This document shows positions 42,720-51,813 of a stretch of DNA of 64,000 bases, in pieces. The DNA is taken from positions 133,045-197,044 of the forward strand of contig CAMYLU010000004.1 in assembly GCA_947259485.1 (NCBI GenBank), given 5' to 3'. The notes below the pieces were generated by a model. It worked only from the letters and a program-made list of their open reading frames with translations. It had not been told where the DNA came from and did not search any database. A program made the position numbers and the translations under genes. This DNA is from an uncultured Gammaproteobacteria bacterium (lineage in GTDB: Bacteria > Pseudomonadota > Gammaproteobacteria > GCA-001735895). The first letter of the stretch is position 1, and each line of letters starts with the position of its first letter.

Positions 42720-44351
42720 TTACAACTGTTTGGCGCGGTCGCGCAATACATTTTTCTGAATCTTGCCGGTCGCAGTTTTGGGAAGTTCGCCAAAAACGAC
42801 TTTTTTCGGCCGCTTGAAACGGGCCATGTTATCCGCGCAAAACTCCATTAATTCTTGCTCGCTGGCCTCGCCATCTGCTTTCAACTCGACGAATGCGCAG
42901 GGGACTTCGCCCCATTTTTCGTCTGCCAGGGCCACCACCGCGGCTTCGCCGACCGATGGGTGCTTGTAAAGTACTCCCTCGACCTCAACCGAAGATATAT
43001 TTTCACCACCGGAGATGATGACATCCTTGGCGCGGTCCTTGACCTGGATGTAACCGTCAGGGTGGATCACGGCAATATCGCCACTGAGAAACCAACCGTT
43101 CTTGAAGACATCGGCAGTGGCACCGGTATCCTTCAGATATCCCTTCATGACAGTATTACCGCGTATAACAATTTCGCCCATGGTTTCCGCATCCCAGGGG
43201 ACCGAGTCACCGCTATCCGGGTCGATCACATCGACCGCCTCGGTCATCGAAAAACGTACGCCCTGGCGTGCCTTCAGTTCGGCCTGGCGTTCAATCGATT
43301 GCTGGTACCAGTCATCCTGTGGCGCCGAGTGCAGGATATGTCCATAGGTTTCGGTAAGTCCGTAGACGTGCATGACCTCGAAATTAAACTGTGCCATGCT
43401 TTCCAGTACCTTGGCCGGCGGCGGAGCGCCCGCGGTCATCGCGTAGATGGTATTGTCGAATACTTTCTGGTCTTCGGCCGGTGCATTGGCGAGCATGTTT
43501 AGTATTACCGGCGCGCCGCCGAAATGAGTAATCTTGTGCTCATCGGCAAGCTCGAAAAACAGTTTCGGAATAAATGCGCGAATACAGACCACAGTTGCGG
43601 CCAGTGCGGTCATGGTCCAGGCATGTCCCCAGCCATTGCAGTGGAACATCGGCACCGTGTACAGGTAACGCGGATGCGGCGGCAGCGCCCAGGAAATGAC
43701 GGTGCCCATGGTCATCAGGTAAGAACCACGGTGGTGGTAGACCACACCCTTGGGCAAGCCGGTGGTGCCCGAGGTGTAGTTCAGGGTTAGCGCCTGCCAT
43801 TCGTCCTCGGGTGGTAGCCATTCGAAGGTGTCATCGCCACGATCGACCAGGTCTTCATAAAAACTGAAAGCGACATTAGTCGGCAATTCCGGTTTTTCGG
43901 CAGCATCGGCGTCGTCGATGATAATGATTTCAGGCTGTAGCTCACAGCTTTGCAAGGCTTCCTCCAGCACAGGCCAGAGTTGACGATCACAAATGAAAAC
44001 CCGGGATTCACCATGATCGATGATATAAGCCACGGTCGCCGCGTCCAGGCGCGTATTAATCGTATTTAGCACGGCACCTGCCATCGGAATCGAGAAATGG
44101 CTTTCGAACATTTCAGGGGTATTGAAGGCGAATACCGAAACCGTGTCGTTCTTGCCGATGCCCCGTGCCGCCAGGCTCGATGCGATGCGGGTGCAGCGAT
44201 TACGCGTCTGCGCCCAGGTGTAGCGCCGCTGGTTATAAATCAGTGCTTCGCGTTGCGGGTAAATATCCGCCGTGCGCTGCAGGAAAGATAGCGGCGTCAG
44301 GGGAACGAAGTTGGCGTCGTTGGGATCCAGTTGATCGTATTCGATAGTCAT
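42720..44351 (-). CDS. dmdB: Acyl-CoA synthetase, probably methylmercaptopropionate-CoA ligase (DmdB type)
   Basis: A 543-residue AMP-forming acyl-CoA ligase with the A3 motif NYTSGTTGLPKG, VYGLTETYG, SGDIAVIHPDGYIQVKDRAKDVIISGGENIS and the C-terminal catalytic lysine in PKTATGKIQKN. The family covers medium-chain ligases and DmdB, which activates the demethylation product of DMSP. The DmdB assignment rests on this sequence type together with its place in the dmdA operon; a general medium-chain ligase remains possible. It is the fifth gene of the run that starts with dmdA. Confidence 0.75.
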   Translation of the reverse strand: MTIEYDQLDPNDANFVPLTPLSFLQRTADIYPQREALIYNQRRYTWAQTRNRCTRIASSLAARGIGKNDTVSVFAFNTPEMFESHFSIPMAGAVLNTINTRLDAATVAYIIDHGESRVFICDRQLWPVLEEALQSCELQPEIIIIDDADAAEKPELPTNVAFSFYEDLVDRGDDTFEWLPPEDEWQALTLNYTSGTTGLPKGVVYHHRGSYLMTMGTVISWALPPHPRYLYTVPMFHCNGWGHAWTMTALAATVVCIRAFIPKLFFELADEHKITHFGGAPVILNMLANAPAEDQKVFDNTIYAMTAGAPPPAKVLESMAQFNFEVMHVYGLTETYGHILHSAPQDDWYQQSIERQAELKARQGVRFSMTEAVDVIDPDSGDSVPWDAETMGEIVIRGNTVMKGYLKDTGATADVFKNGWFLSGDIAVIHPDGYIQVKDRAKDVIISGGENISSVEVEGVLYKHPSVGEAAVVALADEKWGEVPCAFVELKADGEASEQELMEFCADNMARFKRPKKVVFGELPKTATGKIQKNVLRDRAKQL

Positions 44352-44378
44352 AATGAACCTTTGCTAAATAAACCTGTG

Positions 44379-46685
44379 CTAATTTCTGACGGGCGCGCCG
44401 GCGTCCAGCATACTATTAATTCGCTCACGGGTAGCAGCGGTGGCAACCAGGGTCAGGAATGAACGTCGCTCGGCGTCGTAGAAATCCTGCTCCTTCCAGA
44501 CTGTGCCCGGTTCGATATCACCACCCGTTACAATTCTGGCCATTTCGCTGCCGACATTGACGTCATGTGGCATGAATACGCCCTTGTCACGGGAATCTTC
44601 CAGCCATTTGACCATTTCTTCGAACAAGGGTCTACCCGGCATGGATAGGCTGGGACGTTCGAAAGGCACCTGGCCGGACGCATCGTCGATCGCCTTAATC
44701 GCTTCACCAAGGATACGATCGCGATTGATGACGAAGCGATCATGAGGTCGCAGCATTGCCTGCCGCTTGGCTATAATGGGTGAAGTTGCAGTTTTACCAT
44801 AACCGAGATTCATGAATGCCTTCCAGCAGGCGTCTGAAATATCATCGCCACATTGCAATAATTCGATCCATCGATACAGGGTTTCCTTGCAGCCGCCACC
44901 GCCCGGGACCACACCGACCAGCGATTCAACCAGGCCGGTGACAGAATTAGCGTGGCAGATAACCTGCCTGGCATGTAACACGACTTCGAATCCGCCACCG
45001 ATGGATAAGCCTACCGGTGCGGCGACGACCGGAAACGAGGCCGTCTGCATGCGATGCACGGTGTTCTGAAAATCCTGCAGGAATCTATCGAGACCGTCCA
45101 TGTCTTCCTGCAAAAAGAAATTCCGCACTGCCTGCAGGTTGACCCCGCAGGAAAAATGCTGGGCGTCGTTGTGCACGATCAGGCCGCGCAGGCCTTCGGC
45201 CTCGACCTGGATCAGCGCATCATCGAGAATCGCCATCGAATCGGCGTCCAGCGCATTTGCCTTGCTGTGAAATTCAACCAGCGCAATACCGTCGAGATCG
45301 AACCAGCTGGCGACAGTGCAGCTGTTACGCGGCTGCAGCGTCTGGCGTTTTTCATTGAAGCGGATTACCCCGGCCGGACGCTCAATTGCCTGCCAGATAT
45401 CGCCATGTCGGCGTGCCTGCAGCTTATTGTTTTCGACTCGATAAAAGCTCGAACCCGCCGCTTCGGCGAGGAATTCGGGTATCGGTAACTGGTCTGCCCC
45501 GAGTTTAGCGATAAACGCATCAGCGCCAATTTCGTCGATTAGCTCAAACGGGCCCTTGATCCAGTTATAGCCGAGCTTCATTGCGTCATCGATGCCGACC
45601 GGGTCGTCTCCGACCTCGGGAATCAGTGATGCGGCATAACTCAAAGTGCGTGACAGTACCCGCCACGCAAATTGACCGTACAGGTTGTCGTCATCCAGCA
45701 GGTGTTTGACTCCCTGGCGCTCCGCCTTATCGGCGATTGGCAGGTTCAGACGAGGCGCATCGTGGTACTCGCTGGAATCAAGATTCAGAACTTCGCGCCC
45801 GGATTCTGCATCGCGATAAAATCCCTGGCCCTGCTTGTTGCCGGTTTGGCCGTTGGCGATCATTTGCGCCATCAGCGGAATCCGTGCAGCCTCGGCATGG
45901 AAGGGATCCGATTCGGGCAGGATATTGACCAGGCTTTGCACCACGTCCGACATTAAATCGATGCCGATCAAATCGTAGAGCCCGAACACGCCGGTCTTCG
46001 GTATCCCCATCGGACGGCCGAAAATTGCGTCGGCTTCGAGCGGATTCAAACCGAGCTCGAATGCGGCCTGTAACGCGCACTGGATTGCGAATACGCCGAC
46101 CCGGTTGCCGAGAAATCCAGGCGTGTCGAGACAGCGCACTACGCCTTTGCCGAGCTGTTGTTCGCAAAAATCAGCCAGCAGCTCGATCACCGCGTCGTCG
46201 GTATTTTCGCCCCGCACCAGTTCCAGCAGGCGCATGAAACGTACCGGGTTGAAAAAGTGCGTGATCGCAAAACGCCGTCGAAACGGCCCGGGCATGTCCT
46301 CGACCAGCAGACGGATCGGAATGGTCGAAGTGTTCGAAGTGATGATCGCATTAGCGTGACAAACGGCATCGAGACGTTGATAAAGGTCCTTCTTGATATC
46401 GAGACGTTCAACCACGGCCTCGGCGACCCAGTCGCAATCTGCGAGTTGATCGAAATCATCACGGGTGTTACCGAGGTGAATAAAAGATTCTGCTTCCTTG
46501 CTGATTAGTCCCGGCTGGTTGGGATCATGCAAACGTTCGAGGCCACGTTCCGCCAGCGCATTGGGATTGTCATCGCCGGGTAAGTCCAGCAACCAGACTT
46601 CGATACCAGCGTTGGCAACCTGGCCGGCAATACCGGAACCCATGGTGCCGGCGCCGATGACGGCGACTTTTTTAATACTCATCAA
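44379..46685 (-). CDS. 3-hydroxyacyl-CoA dehydrogenase/enoyl-CoA hydratase fusion (FadN-like)
   Basis: A 768-residue bifunctional protein with the dehydrogenase first: an NAD-binding domain (KVAVIGAGTMGSGIAGQVANAG) and substrate domain with THFFNPVRFMRLLELVRG, then from about 450 a crotonase domain (LVEFHSKANALD, APVGLSIGGGFEVVLHARQVICH, GLVESLVGVVPGGGG). This order is that of FadN rather than FadB. In the DMSP demethylation pathway a crotonase, DmdD, splits methylthioacryloyl-CoA into methanethiol and acetaldehyde. Whether this domain can replace DmdD, which is absent along with DmdC, is unknown. Ordinary beta-oxidation is the alternative. Confidence 0.82.
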   Translation of the reverse strand: MMSIKKVAVIGAGTMGSGIAGQVANAGIEVWLLDLPGDDNPNALAERGLERLHDPNQPGLISKEAESFIHLGNTRDDFDQLADCDWVAEAVVERLDIKKDLYQRLDAVCHANAIITSNTSTIPIRLLVEDMPGPFRRRFAITHFFNPVRFMRLLELVRGENTDDAVIELLADFCEQQLGKGVVRCLDTPGFLGNRVGVFAIQCALQAAFELGLNPLEADAIFGRPMGIPKTGVFGLYDLIGIDLMSDVVQSLVNILPESDPFHAEAARIPLMAQMIANGQTGNKQGQGFYRDAESGREVLNLDSSEYHDAPRLNLPIADKAERQGVKHLLDDDNLYGQFAWRVLSRTLSYAASLIPEVGDDPVGIDDAMKLGYNWIKGPFELIDEIGADAFIAKLGADQLPIPEFLAEAAGSSFYRVENNKLQARRHGDIWQAIERPAGVIRFNEKRQTLQPRNSCTVASWFDLDGIALVEFHSKANALDADSMAILDDALIQVEAEGLRGLIVHNDAQHFSCGVNLQAVRNFFLQEDMDGLDRFLQDFQNTVHRMQTASFPVVAAPVGLSIGGGFEVVLHARQVICHANSVTGLVESLVGVVPGGGGCKETLYRWIELLQCGDDISDACWKAFMNLGYGKTATSPIIAKRQAMLRPHDRFVINRDRILGEAIKAIDDASGQVPFERPSLSMPGRPLFEEMVKWLEDSRDKGVFMPHDVNVGSEMARIVTGGDIEPGTVWKEQDFYDAERRSFLTLVATAATRERINSMLDAGAPVRN

Positions 46686-46691
46686 ACTCCC

Positions 46692-47489
46692 CTAGGCTGC
46701 TTGTTCGAGCGTGCTAATCAATTCACGTAATTTTTGTAATGTCTGCCGCGGTGCCTCGATCGGTAGCATGTGACCGTAGCGTTCAATGATCGTAACCCTG
46801 GCATTGAGTTCTTCGGCAAACGCCATGCCGGCCTTGATCGGGGTGAGCCTGTCCTTGCGGGCCAGGATCAATTGAGATGGCACCTCGATGGATTTGGCGA
46901 CCGCGCTACCGTTTTCATAGTTTGCGCAGGCAACCAGGTCTTCGTAGAGCGGGTTACGCGCCATGATCTGGCGCCCGATTGCAATCGGTTGCATGCCCGG
47001 TACCGCGCTGATGCCGTATTGTGCATCGGGTCCAAAGCCCCACATTAACAGCATTTCCGCCGCGTCCCCGGCACTGTTTTTAGCCGCGTCGATCAACGCC
47101 GGGTTGACCGGAATTGCACCCGCGGTGCCTACCCCGGTGATTGACTTTAACAATTCGGGGGCCTGTTGCGCCAGCTCGAGTACGTCAAGGAAACCCTGTG
47201 AATGTCCAACCGCATGTACCCTGGAGACGTTAGCGGCGCGGATAAAATCGGCCAGCCACGCGCCCATTTCCTCGATGCTTTCGAGTGGCTCGCCGGCGGA
47301 AAGACTGTGTCCGGGAAGGTCGGGTGCTAGTACCGAGTAGCCGTTGTAGGCAAACCACCTGGTTTGCAGGGCCCAGCTCCGATGGTCGAGCCCGCTACCG
47401 TGCACGAACATGACACACGGCAGGCTGTTATCAAATTCCTTGCCCCCGGTAGCGGCGTAGGTTTTTTGACCGCGTACCTCAACATACAT
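46692..47489 (-). CDS. Alpha/beta hydrolase
   Basis: A 265-residue alpha/beta hydrolase with oxyanion-hole HGSG (30-33), nucleophile elbow GHSQG (S97), an acidic residue in LILARKDRLTPI and the histidine in YGHMLPIE. The start overlaps the metY stop by one base (TGATG), so it is translationally coupled to the sulfhydrylase gene. It might hydrolyse a thioester or ester formed in the DMSP pathway; the substrate is unknown. Confidence 0.8.
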   Translation of the reverse strand: MYVEVRGQKTYAATGGKEFDNSLPCVMFVHGSGLDHRSWALQTRWFAYNGYSVLAPDLPGHSLSAGEPLESIEEMGAWLADFIRAANVSRVHAVGHSQGFLDVLELAQQAPELLKSITGVGTAGAIPVNPALIDAAKNSAGDAAEMLLMWGFGPDAQYGISAVPGMQPIAIGRQIMARNPLYEDLVACANYENGSAVAKSIEVPSQLILARKDRLTPIKAGMAFAEELNARVTIIERYGHMLPIEAPRQTLQKLRELISTLEQAA

Positions 47490-48796
47490 CAGGATTCTCC
47501 CGCGGCGCGCTCTGCCGCCTTGAGACCTTTGCCGAAATCAGCCTTGATATCGGCAATATCTTCGATTCCGACTGAGACCCGGATCATGTCTTCGCTGATT
47601 CCCGCGGCTTGCATATCTTCAATGGTGAGACGCGAATGCGTGGTGCTACCCGGATGTAACACCAGCGTGCGCGAGTCGCCGACATTAGCCAGGTTCGACG
47701 CCAGTTGCAACGAGTCGATAAACGCTGCTCCACCGGCACGGCCACCGACGACGCCGAAACACAGCATCGAGCCGGCACCGTCGGGAAACAGGCTTTCAGC
47801 CAGTGCATGACTCGGGTTCGATTCCATGTCGGGGTAGTTGGTCCAGGTTACCGCTTTCTGTTGTTGCAACCATCCGAGCAGTGCTTTTGCATTGGCAACG
47901 TGTTGCTTCATGCGCAGGCTGAGTGTTTCGATACCCTGCAGGATCAGGAAAGCATTGTGCGGGCTCATCGCGGCACCGACATCGCGCATCGATTCGGCGC
48001 GCATCTTCATCGCCAGCGCCGAGGGTCCGAATTCCTCCCAGAACTTGATACCATGAAAAGGTGCATAGGGTTCGGTTAATTCCGGAAAGCGTCCGCTTTG
48101 CTCCCAGTCGAAGCGGCCACCGTCGACGATGGCTCCGCCGATGGCGACACCATGTCCGCCCATCCACTTGGTGACCGAATGCACGACAACATCGGCGCCG
48201 TGGTCGATTGGACGACACAGGCTCGGGGTGGCGAAAGTCGCGTCGACAACCAGCGGTATGCCGTTCTCATGTGCAATTTCGCTGATGCCGGGGATATTGG
48301 CAATCTCGAGCCCCGGGTTACCGATCGATTCACAGAACACCATCTTGGTATTGGGCTGGATTGCATCTCGCAGCGCCTGTTCGTCGTTTATCGGGATAAA
48401 GGTACATTCGATGCCGAGGCGCTTGATGGTGTGTTTGAGCAGGGTTGCGGTTGAGCCGTAGATCTGGGTCGCCGAAATCATGTGATCGCCGGCCGAGCAC
48501 AGCGTGATAAAAACCGTAAACAGCGCGCTCATGCCGGACGCGGTGCAAATCGTGCCACTGCCGCCTTCGAGCGCGGCGATACGCTGCTCGAGTACCGCAA
48601 CCGTGGGGTTGGTAATGCGGCTGTAGATGTGGCCGCCCTGTTCGACGTTAAACAGTGACGAACCATCGCTGACACTCTCGAACACGTATGACGTGGTCTG
48701 GTACACCGGTACCGCGCGCGAACCGTGGTCACTTTCGGGCACGTAGCCGGCGTGCAGTGCCACGGTGTCCGGCTTGAGGTACGAAGATCGACTCAT
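47489..48796 (-). CDS. metY: O-acylhomoserine sulfhydrylase (MetY type)
   Basis: A 435-residue Cys/Met-metabolism PLP enzyme of the O-acetylhomoserine aminocarboxypropyltransferase group, with Tyr in IYSRITNPT, the PLP lysine K210 in HSVTKWMGGHG and the characteristic insertion PFHGIKFWEEFGPSAL. These enzymes add sulfide or methanethiol to acylhomoserine; with methanethiol they yield methionine directly. It lies 16 bases downstream of dmdA, which strongly suggests capture of DMSP-derived methanethiol. Confidence 0.9.
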   Translation of the reverse strand: MSRSSYLKPDTVALHAGYVPESDHGSRAVPVYQTTSYVFESVSDGSSLFNVEQGGHIYSRITNPTVAVLEQRIAALEGGSGTICTASGMSALFTVFITLCSAGDHMISATQIYGSTATLLKHTIKRLGIECTFIPINDEQALRDAIQPNTKMVFCESIGNPGLEIANIPGISEIAHENGIPLVVDATFATPSLCRPIDHGADVVVHSVTKWMGGHGVAIGGAIVDGGRFDWEQSGRFPELTEPYAPFHGIKFWEEFGPSALAMKMRAESMRDVGAAMSPHNAFLILQGIETLSLRMKQHVANAKALLGWLQQQKAVTWTNYPDMESNPSHALAESLFPDGAGSMLCFGVVGGRAGGAAFIDSLQLASNLANVGDSRTLVLHPGSTTHSRLTIEDMQAAGISEDMIRVSVGIEDIADIKADFGKGLKAAERAAGES

Positions 48797-48812
48797 GGTG
48801 CTCTCCTCAGTT

Positions 48813-49913
48813 TTATTTTATCGCGTCAAAATCAAATGGCAGATCGACAACCCGGGCGGTAACTCCCTCGACGGTTAATGTATCACGCTCGCCCAGGTAA
48901 TCTCGCTTCATCATCGCCATCGCCAGGTGTTTCTGATATCGCGGTGACCAGACGTGCGACCTGATTTCACCGACGATTCGATTGTCCACATGAATCTTAA
49001 AATCTTCAAAAACCATGTCCTTGCTAAATACCAACCCAACTAGCTGGTGTACATGTTTACCGGCGATCGCGCGCAAGGCAGGCAGGCTGATCGATTCGAT
49101 ATCCGCGTCGATATCAATAAAGGCGTCGAGTCCGCATTCGAATGGATTGTGGGCATCGGTCACGTCGTTACCGTAGGAAAGCAGTCCGCTTTCGACGCGC
49201 TCGATCAGGTTGGGTCCGCCGGCCTTTACGTGGAGGTCGTCGCCGAGGCGGAACAGTTCGTCCCACAAGGGTTCGCCCAGGCTGGCATCGTTCAGATATA
49301 TTTCGAATCCGCCTTGCTTGCTGTAGCCCGAGCGGGCAACCATCATCTTCTTGCCCTTAAATTCCAGCATCTTGGAACGGAAGAAGCGAATTCCCGGCAC
49401 CTCGTCACCAAACAATCGTGTCACCAGTTCTTCGGCCTTGGGGCCCTGCACCGCAAGCGGCCAGACGTCAGGTTCGCTGACCTGAACATCGAGGCCGAAT
49501 CCGGTCACAAGCCCCTTGGCCCAGAGTTTGACATCACTGTCAGAAATCGATATCCACCAGTCTCCCTGGGCGAATTTAATGATGATCGGGTCATTGATCA
49601 GGTTGCCTCTTTCCCCGCAAAGCGGCGCGTATAGGCCCTGTCCGATAACAGCCTTGCGGATGTCGCGCGGGGTCATCAACTGCATCAGGCGTTCGCTGTC
49701 GGGACCCTTGATTTCGACCTGTCGCTGACAGGACACGTCCCATACCTGCACATGTTCACATAGGTGCCAGTAATCCTCTTCAAATCCGCCGAAGGCAGTG
49801 GGTAACAACATGTGATTGTAAACGGTGTATGCGGTAACCCCGGCCGCCTCCACCCGATTGGTAAACGGGGTAGGGCGGGTACGATGGGAAATGCTCAGAT
49901 ACTTGTTATTCAA
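48813..49913 (-). CDS. dmdA: Dimethylsulfoniopropionate demethylase DmdA
   Basis: A 366-residue GcvT-fold enzyme that moves a methyl group from DMSP to tetrahydrofolate, leaving methylmercaptopropionate. The sequence follows DmdA rather than GcvT: MLLPTAFGGFEEDYWHLCEHVQVWDVSCQRQVEIKGPDSERLMQLMTPRD, WWISISDSDVKLWAKGLVTGFGLDVQVSEPDVWPLAVQGPKAEELV, ARSGYSKQGGFEIYL and NLIERVESGLLSYGND. The start is a TTG with only a weak GAG site. It heads a minus-strand run of metY, hydrolase, fused dehydrogenase/hydratase and dmdB. A perfect palindrome lies 80 bases upstream. Confidence 0.9.
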   Translation of the reverse strand: MNNKYLSISHRTRPTPFTNRVEAAGVTAYTVYNHMLLPTAFGGFEEDYWHLCEHVQVWDVSCQRQVEIKGPDSERLMQLMTPRDIRKAVIGQGLYAPLCGERGNLINDPIIIKFAQGDWWISISDSDVKLWAKGLVTGFGLDVQVSEPDVWPLAVQGPKAEELVTRLFGDEVPGIRFFRSKMLEFKGKKMMVARSGYSKQGGFEIYLNDASLGEPLWDELFRLGDDLHVKAGGPNLIERVESGLLSYGNDVTDAHNPFECGLDAFIDIDADIESISLPALRAIAGKHVHQLVGLVFSKDMVFEDFKIHVDNRIVGEIRSHVWSPRYQKHLAMAMMKRDYLGERDTLTVEGVTARVVDLPFDFDAIK

Positions 49914-49992
49914 TCTTGAGTCTCTTTGTTTGGGTTAGTCAGAATGCAGCCTGAACCGGTTTTCTGATGCGCCGCAATCCTAGTCTTTTTTG

Positions 49993-50007
49993 ATTTGTCT
50001 GACAAAT
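49993..50007. promoter_or_regulatory. Predicted GntR (FadR-type) operator upstream of dmdA
   Basis: A perfect 15-base palindrome ATTTGTC-T-GACAAAT, of the form TTGT-NNN-ACAA expected for FadR-subfamily GntR proteins. It lies 80 bases upstream of dmdA in a 136-base gap. A palindrome with the same six-base arms sits between the gntR gene and acuI at 59392. Confidence 0.6.
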
Positions 50008-50049
50008 AAGAAATTACCTGCGAACTACCTGTTTTTACCCGATCACGAC

Positions 50050-50886
50050 TTATTCTGGATAAAGCGGGGTTTTGGCTTCGATTTCGGCAACACGTGGGCC
50101 ATAGTGCAAAATGCTCGACTCCTTGTTGCCGATTAAACCAGGCCGGGTGGAATAGCCCAAAATGGCCTGGACTCGCTGCCGGGAACCTTCAACCTCGGTT
50201 ACCCGGTGCAGTGAGTAATGGCCACGAAACAGTGAGAGCGTGCCTGCCTGCAAGTGGTTCTGACGTACCCGGTCACTATTGTCATCCAGCACCGCCTGCA
50301 CGGCGTCGAAGTTTTCGTTCGCCTCGGAGCGAATCGCCGGGGCATATTCGAATATTCCCCCGGCTTCGGGCTCCTGTAACAACAATGTGGTCACCATGGT
50401 TCCGCTATCAAAATGCCATTGCTGGCAGCCGCCCTGGTTCATAAACGAAATATTAAGCGACTGGTATGGATCCTGGTTCCGATAAACCGGCTTCCCGGTT
50501 ATCGCGGCTAGAAAATCAAGCATTAAATCGCTGCGATAGAGCTGGCTGAGCAAAAATTCCGGCGGGATCAGATCGGCGGCTACCTGTGCCAGGTTACGCC
50601 TGCCTTTGCGTCTTAAGGGGTGAGTGGCAGGGACGTCGCAAGCGTTACCGAGTCGATAATTAAAGAAGTAGGGACTGACCTCGGTCGGGCCGGGATAAGC
50701 GAGATGTGCTATAGAGTGAGCTTGCCGAACCATTTTGGCAAGTGCTTGTGCGGTTACGAAGTTCGGCAGGGTGCAGGAACCATCGTGCTCAAGCCTGGCG
50801 CGCAACTGTGCGACCCAGGTTCGAGCATCAGCGGATGACAAGTTATCGACCGGGTAAAGCCCGGTATTGATAATCTGTGGTGACAT
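50050..50886 (-). CDS. 2-oxoglutarate/Fe(II) oxygenase-like protein
   Basis: A 278-residue protein with a cupin-type HxD...H iron site: H158 and D160 in QQWHFDSGTMV and H227 in FRGHYSLHRVTEVEGSRQRV, with R238 or R236 available for 2-oxoglutarate. The pattern EAGGIFEYAPAIRSEANENFDAV is like the ArpA/BesD-related group; the aspartate is kept, so hydroxylation rather than halogenation is expected. It lies upstream of dmdA on the same strand, 136 bases away, so it is a separate or leading transcription unit. Substrate unknown. Confidence 0.78.
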   Translation of the reverse strand: MSPQIINTGLYPVDNLSSADARTWVAQLRARLEHDGSCTLPNFVTAQALAKMVRQAHSIAHLAYPGPTEVSPYFFNYRLGNACDVPATHPLRRKGRRNLAQVAADLIPPEFLLSQLYRSDLMLDFLAAITGKPVYRNQDPYQSLNISFMNQGGCQQWHFDSGTMVTTLLLQEPEAGGIFEYAPAIRSEANENFDAVQAVLDDNSDRVRQNHLQAGTLSLFRGHYSLHRVTEVEGSRQRVQAILGYSTRPGLIGNKESSILHYGPRVAEIEAKTPLYPE

Positions 50887-51007
50887 TCCGTTAAAATTAC
50901 AGGTTTTTTGTGCCGATGCAAGCGGGTAATACTTGTGCCGGGGTGTATGAATAAATTAGTCTTCGACCAATCGATCGCGTACTTTAAAGAGCATCCAGAA
51001 TCTGAAA

Positions 51008-51211
51008 ATGACAACTTCGGCTACTGATCAATTACCGCGGGTTGAGTCACCCTGCGTGCGCAAGTGCACGCTCGATGACGAAGACATCTGTCTCGGCTGT
51101 TTTCGCAGCATTGACGAAATCTGCGCCTGGGGGGGTGCCAGCAATCAAAAGCGCCTGGAATTTCTCGATTTGGCAGCAGCCAGAAGGAGCAGGAACTCGA
51201 AACGTGCCTGA
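51008..51211 (+). CDS. DUF1289 small cysteine-motif protein
   Basis: A 67-residue DUF1289 protein: VESPCVRKCTLDDEDICLGCFRSIDEICAWGGASNQKRLEFL. The four cysteines (C-x3-C, then C-x2-C) suggest a metal or iron-sulfur site. The family is widespread and uncharacterised. The 3' end overlaps the following Nudix gene by eight bases, a common pairing. Confidence 0.88.
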   Translation: MTTSATDQLPRVESPCVRKCTLDDEDICLGCFRSIDEICAWGGASNQKRLEFLDLAAARRSRNSKRA

Positions 51212-51812
51212 TCTCGACGATCTCAGCGTCGATGATATTCGTGCACGCCTGCATGCACAGCGCGAAACGACTTTTGATGTACCCCCGGAAATGTTAAGTG
51301 ACAACGCGCGCGAGGCAGCGGTACTGGTGCCGTTTCTGCGTGTCGAGGATGCCTGGCACATTCTCTATATACGTCGTACCAGTTACGAGGGTGATCGCCA
51401 TAGCGGACAGGTTGCTTTCGCCGGCGGTAAACGCGATGACGAAGACGAGTCGTTGCTGGCCACGGCACTGCGGGAAACCGAGGAAGAGATCGGTATCTCC
51501 ATTGCCGATATCGACGTGCTCGGACATATCAACCATCACCATACCATTAGCGAATTCCAGGTTCGGCCTTACGTGGGTATTATACCCTGGCCATACCAGT
51601 TGAATATCGATGAAATAGAGGTTGCACGCGTATTTACGATGCCATTGAACTGGCTCGCTCAAACAACAAATTACCGCACCGAGGAACGTCAGCATCCCGA
51701 TTCAAAACGCCCGTGGCCGGTCGTCTACTATGATTTATACGATGGTGAAATGTTGTGGGGTGCAACCGCGCGCATGACCCTGTCGCTGATCGAGGTATTA
51801 CGCGGCGATTGA
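51204..51812 (+). CDS. nudL: CoA pyrophosphatase-type Nudix hydrolase
   Basis: A 202-residue Nudix protein with the CoA-pyrophosphatase (YeaB/NudL) signature RHSGQVAFAGGKRDDEDESLLATALRETEEEIGI, including the extra upstream motif specific for CoA substrates. The GTG at 51204 has an AGGA nine bases upstream and fits the family length; a longer frame from 51042 runs through the DUF1289 gene. It cleaves CoA to 3',5'-ADP and phosphopantetheine. Confidence 0.88.
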   Translation: MPDLDDLSVDDIRARLHAQRETTFDVPPEMLSDNAREAAVLVPFLRVEDAWHILYIRRTSYEGDRHSGQVAFAGGKRDDEDESLLATALRETEEEIGISIADIDVLGHINHHHTISEFQVRPYVGIIPWPYQLNIDEIEVARVFTMPLNWLAQTTNYRTEERQHPDSKRPWPVVYYDLYDGEMLWGATARMTLSLIEVLRGD

Positions 51813-51813
51813 G

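Noticed and set aside
50050-50886. 2OG oxygenase as a radical halogenase
   Set aside because: Halogenases replace the iron-binding aspartate with glycine or alanine; here the motif is HFD with D160 retained.
51042-51203. N-terminal extension of the CoA pyrophosphatase frame
   Set aside because: It runs through the DUF1289 gene in another frame; the GTG at 51204 has a ribosome binding site and gives the normal family length.
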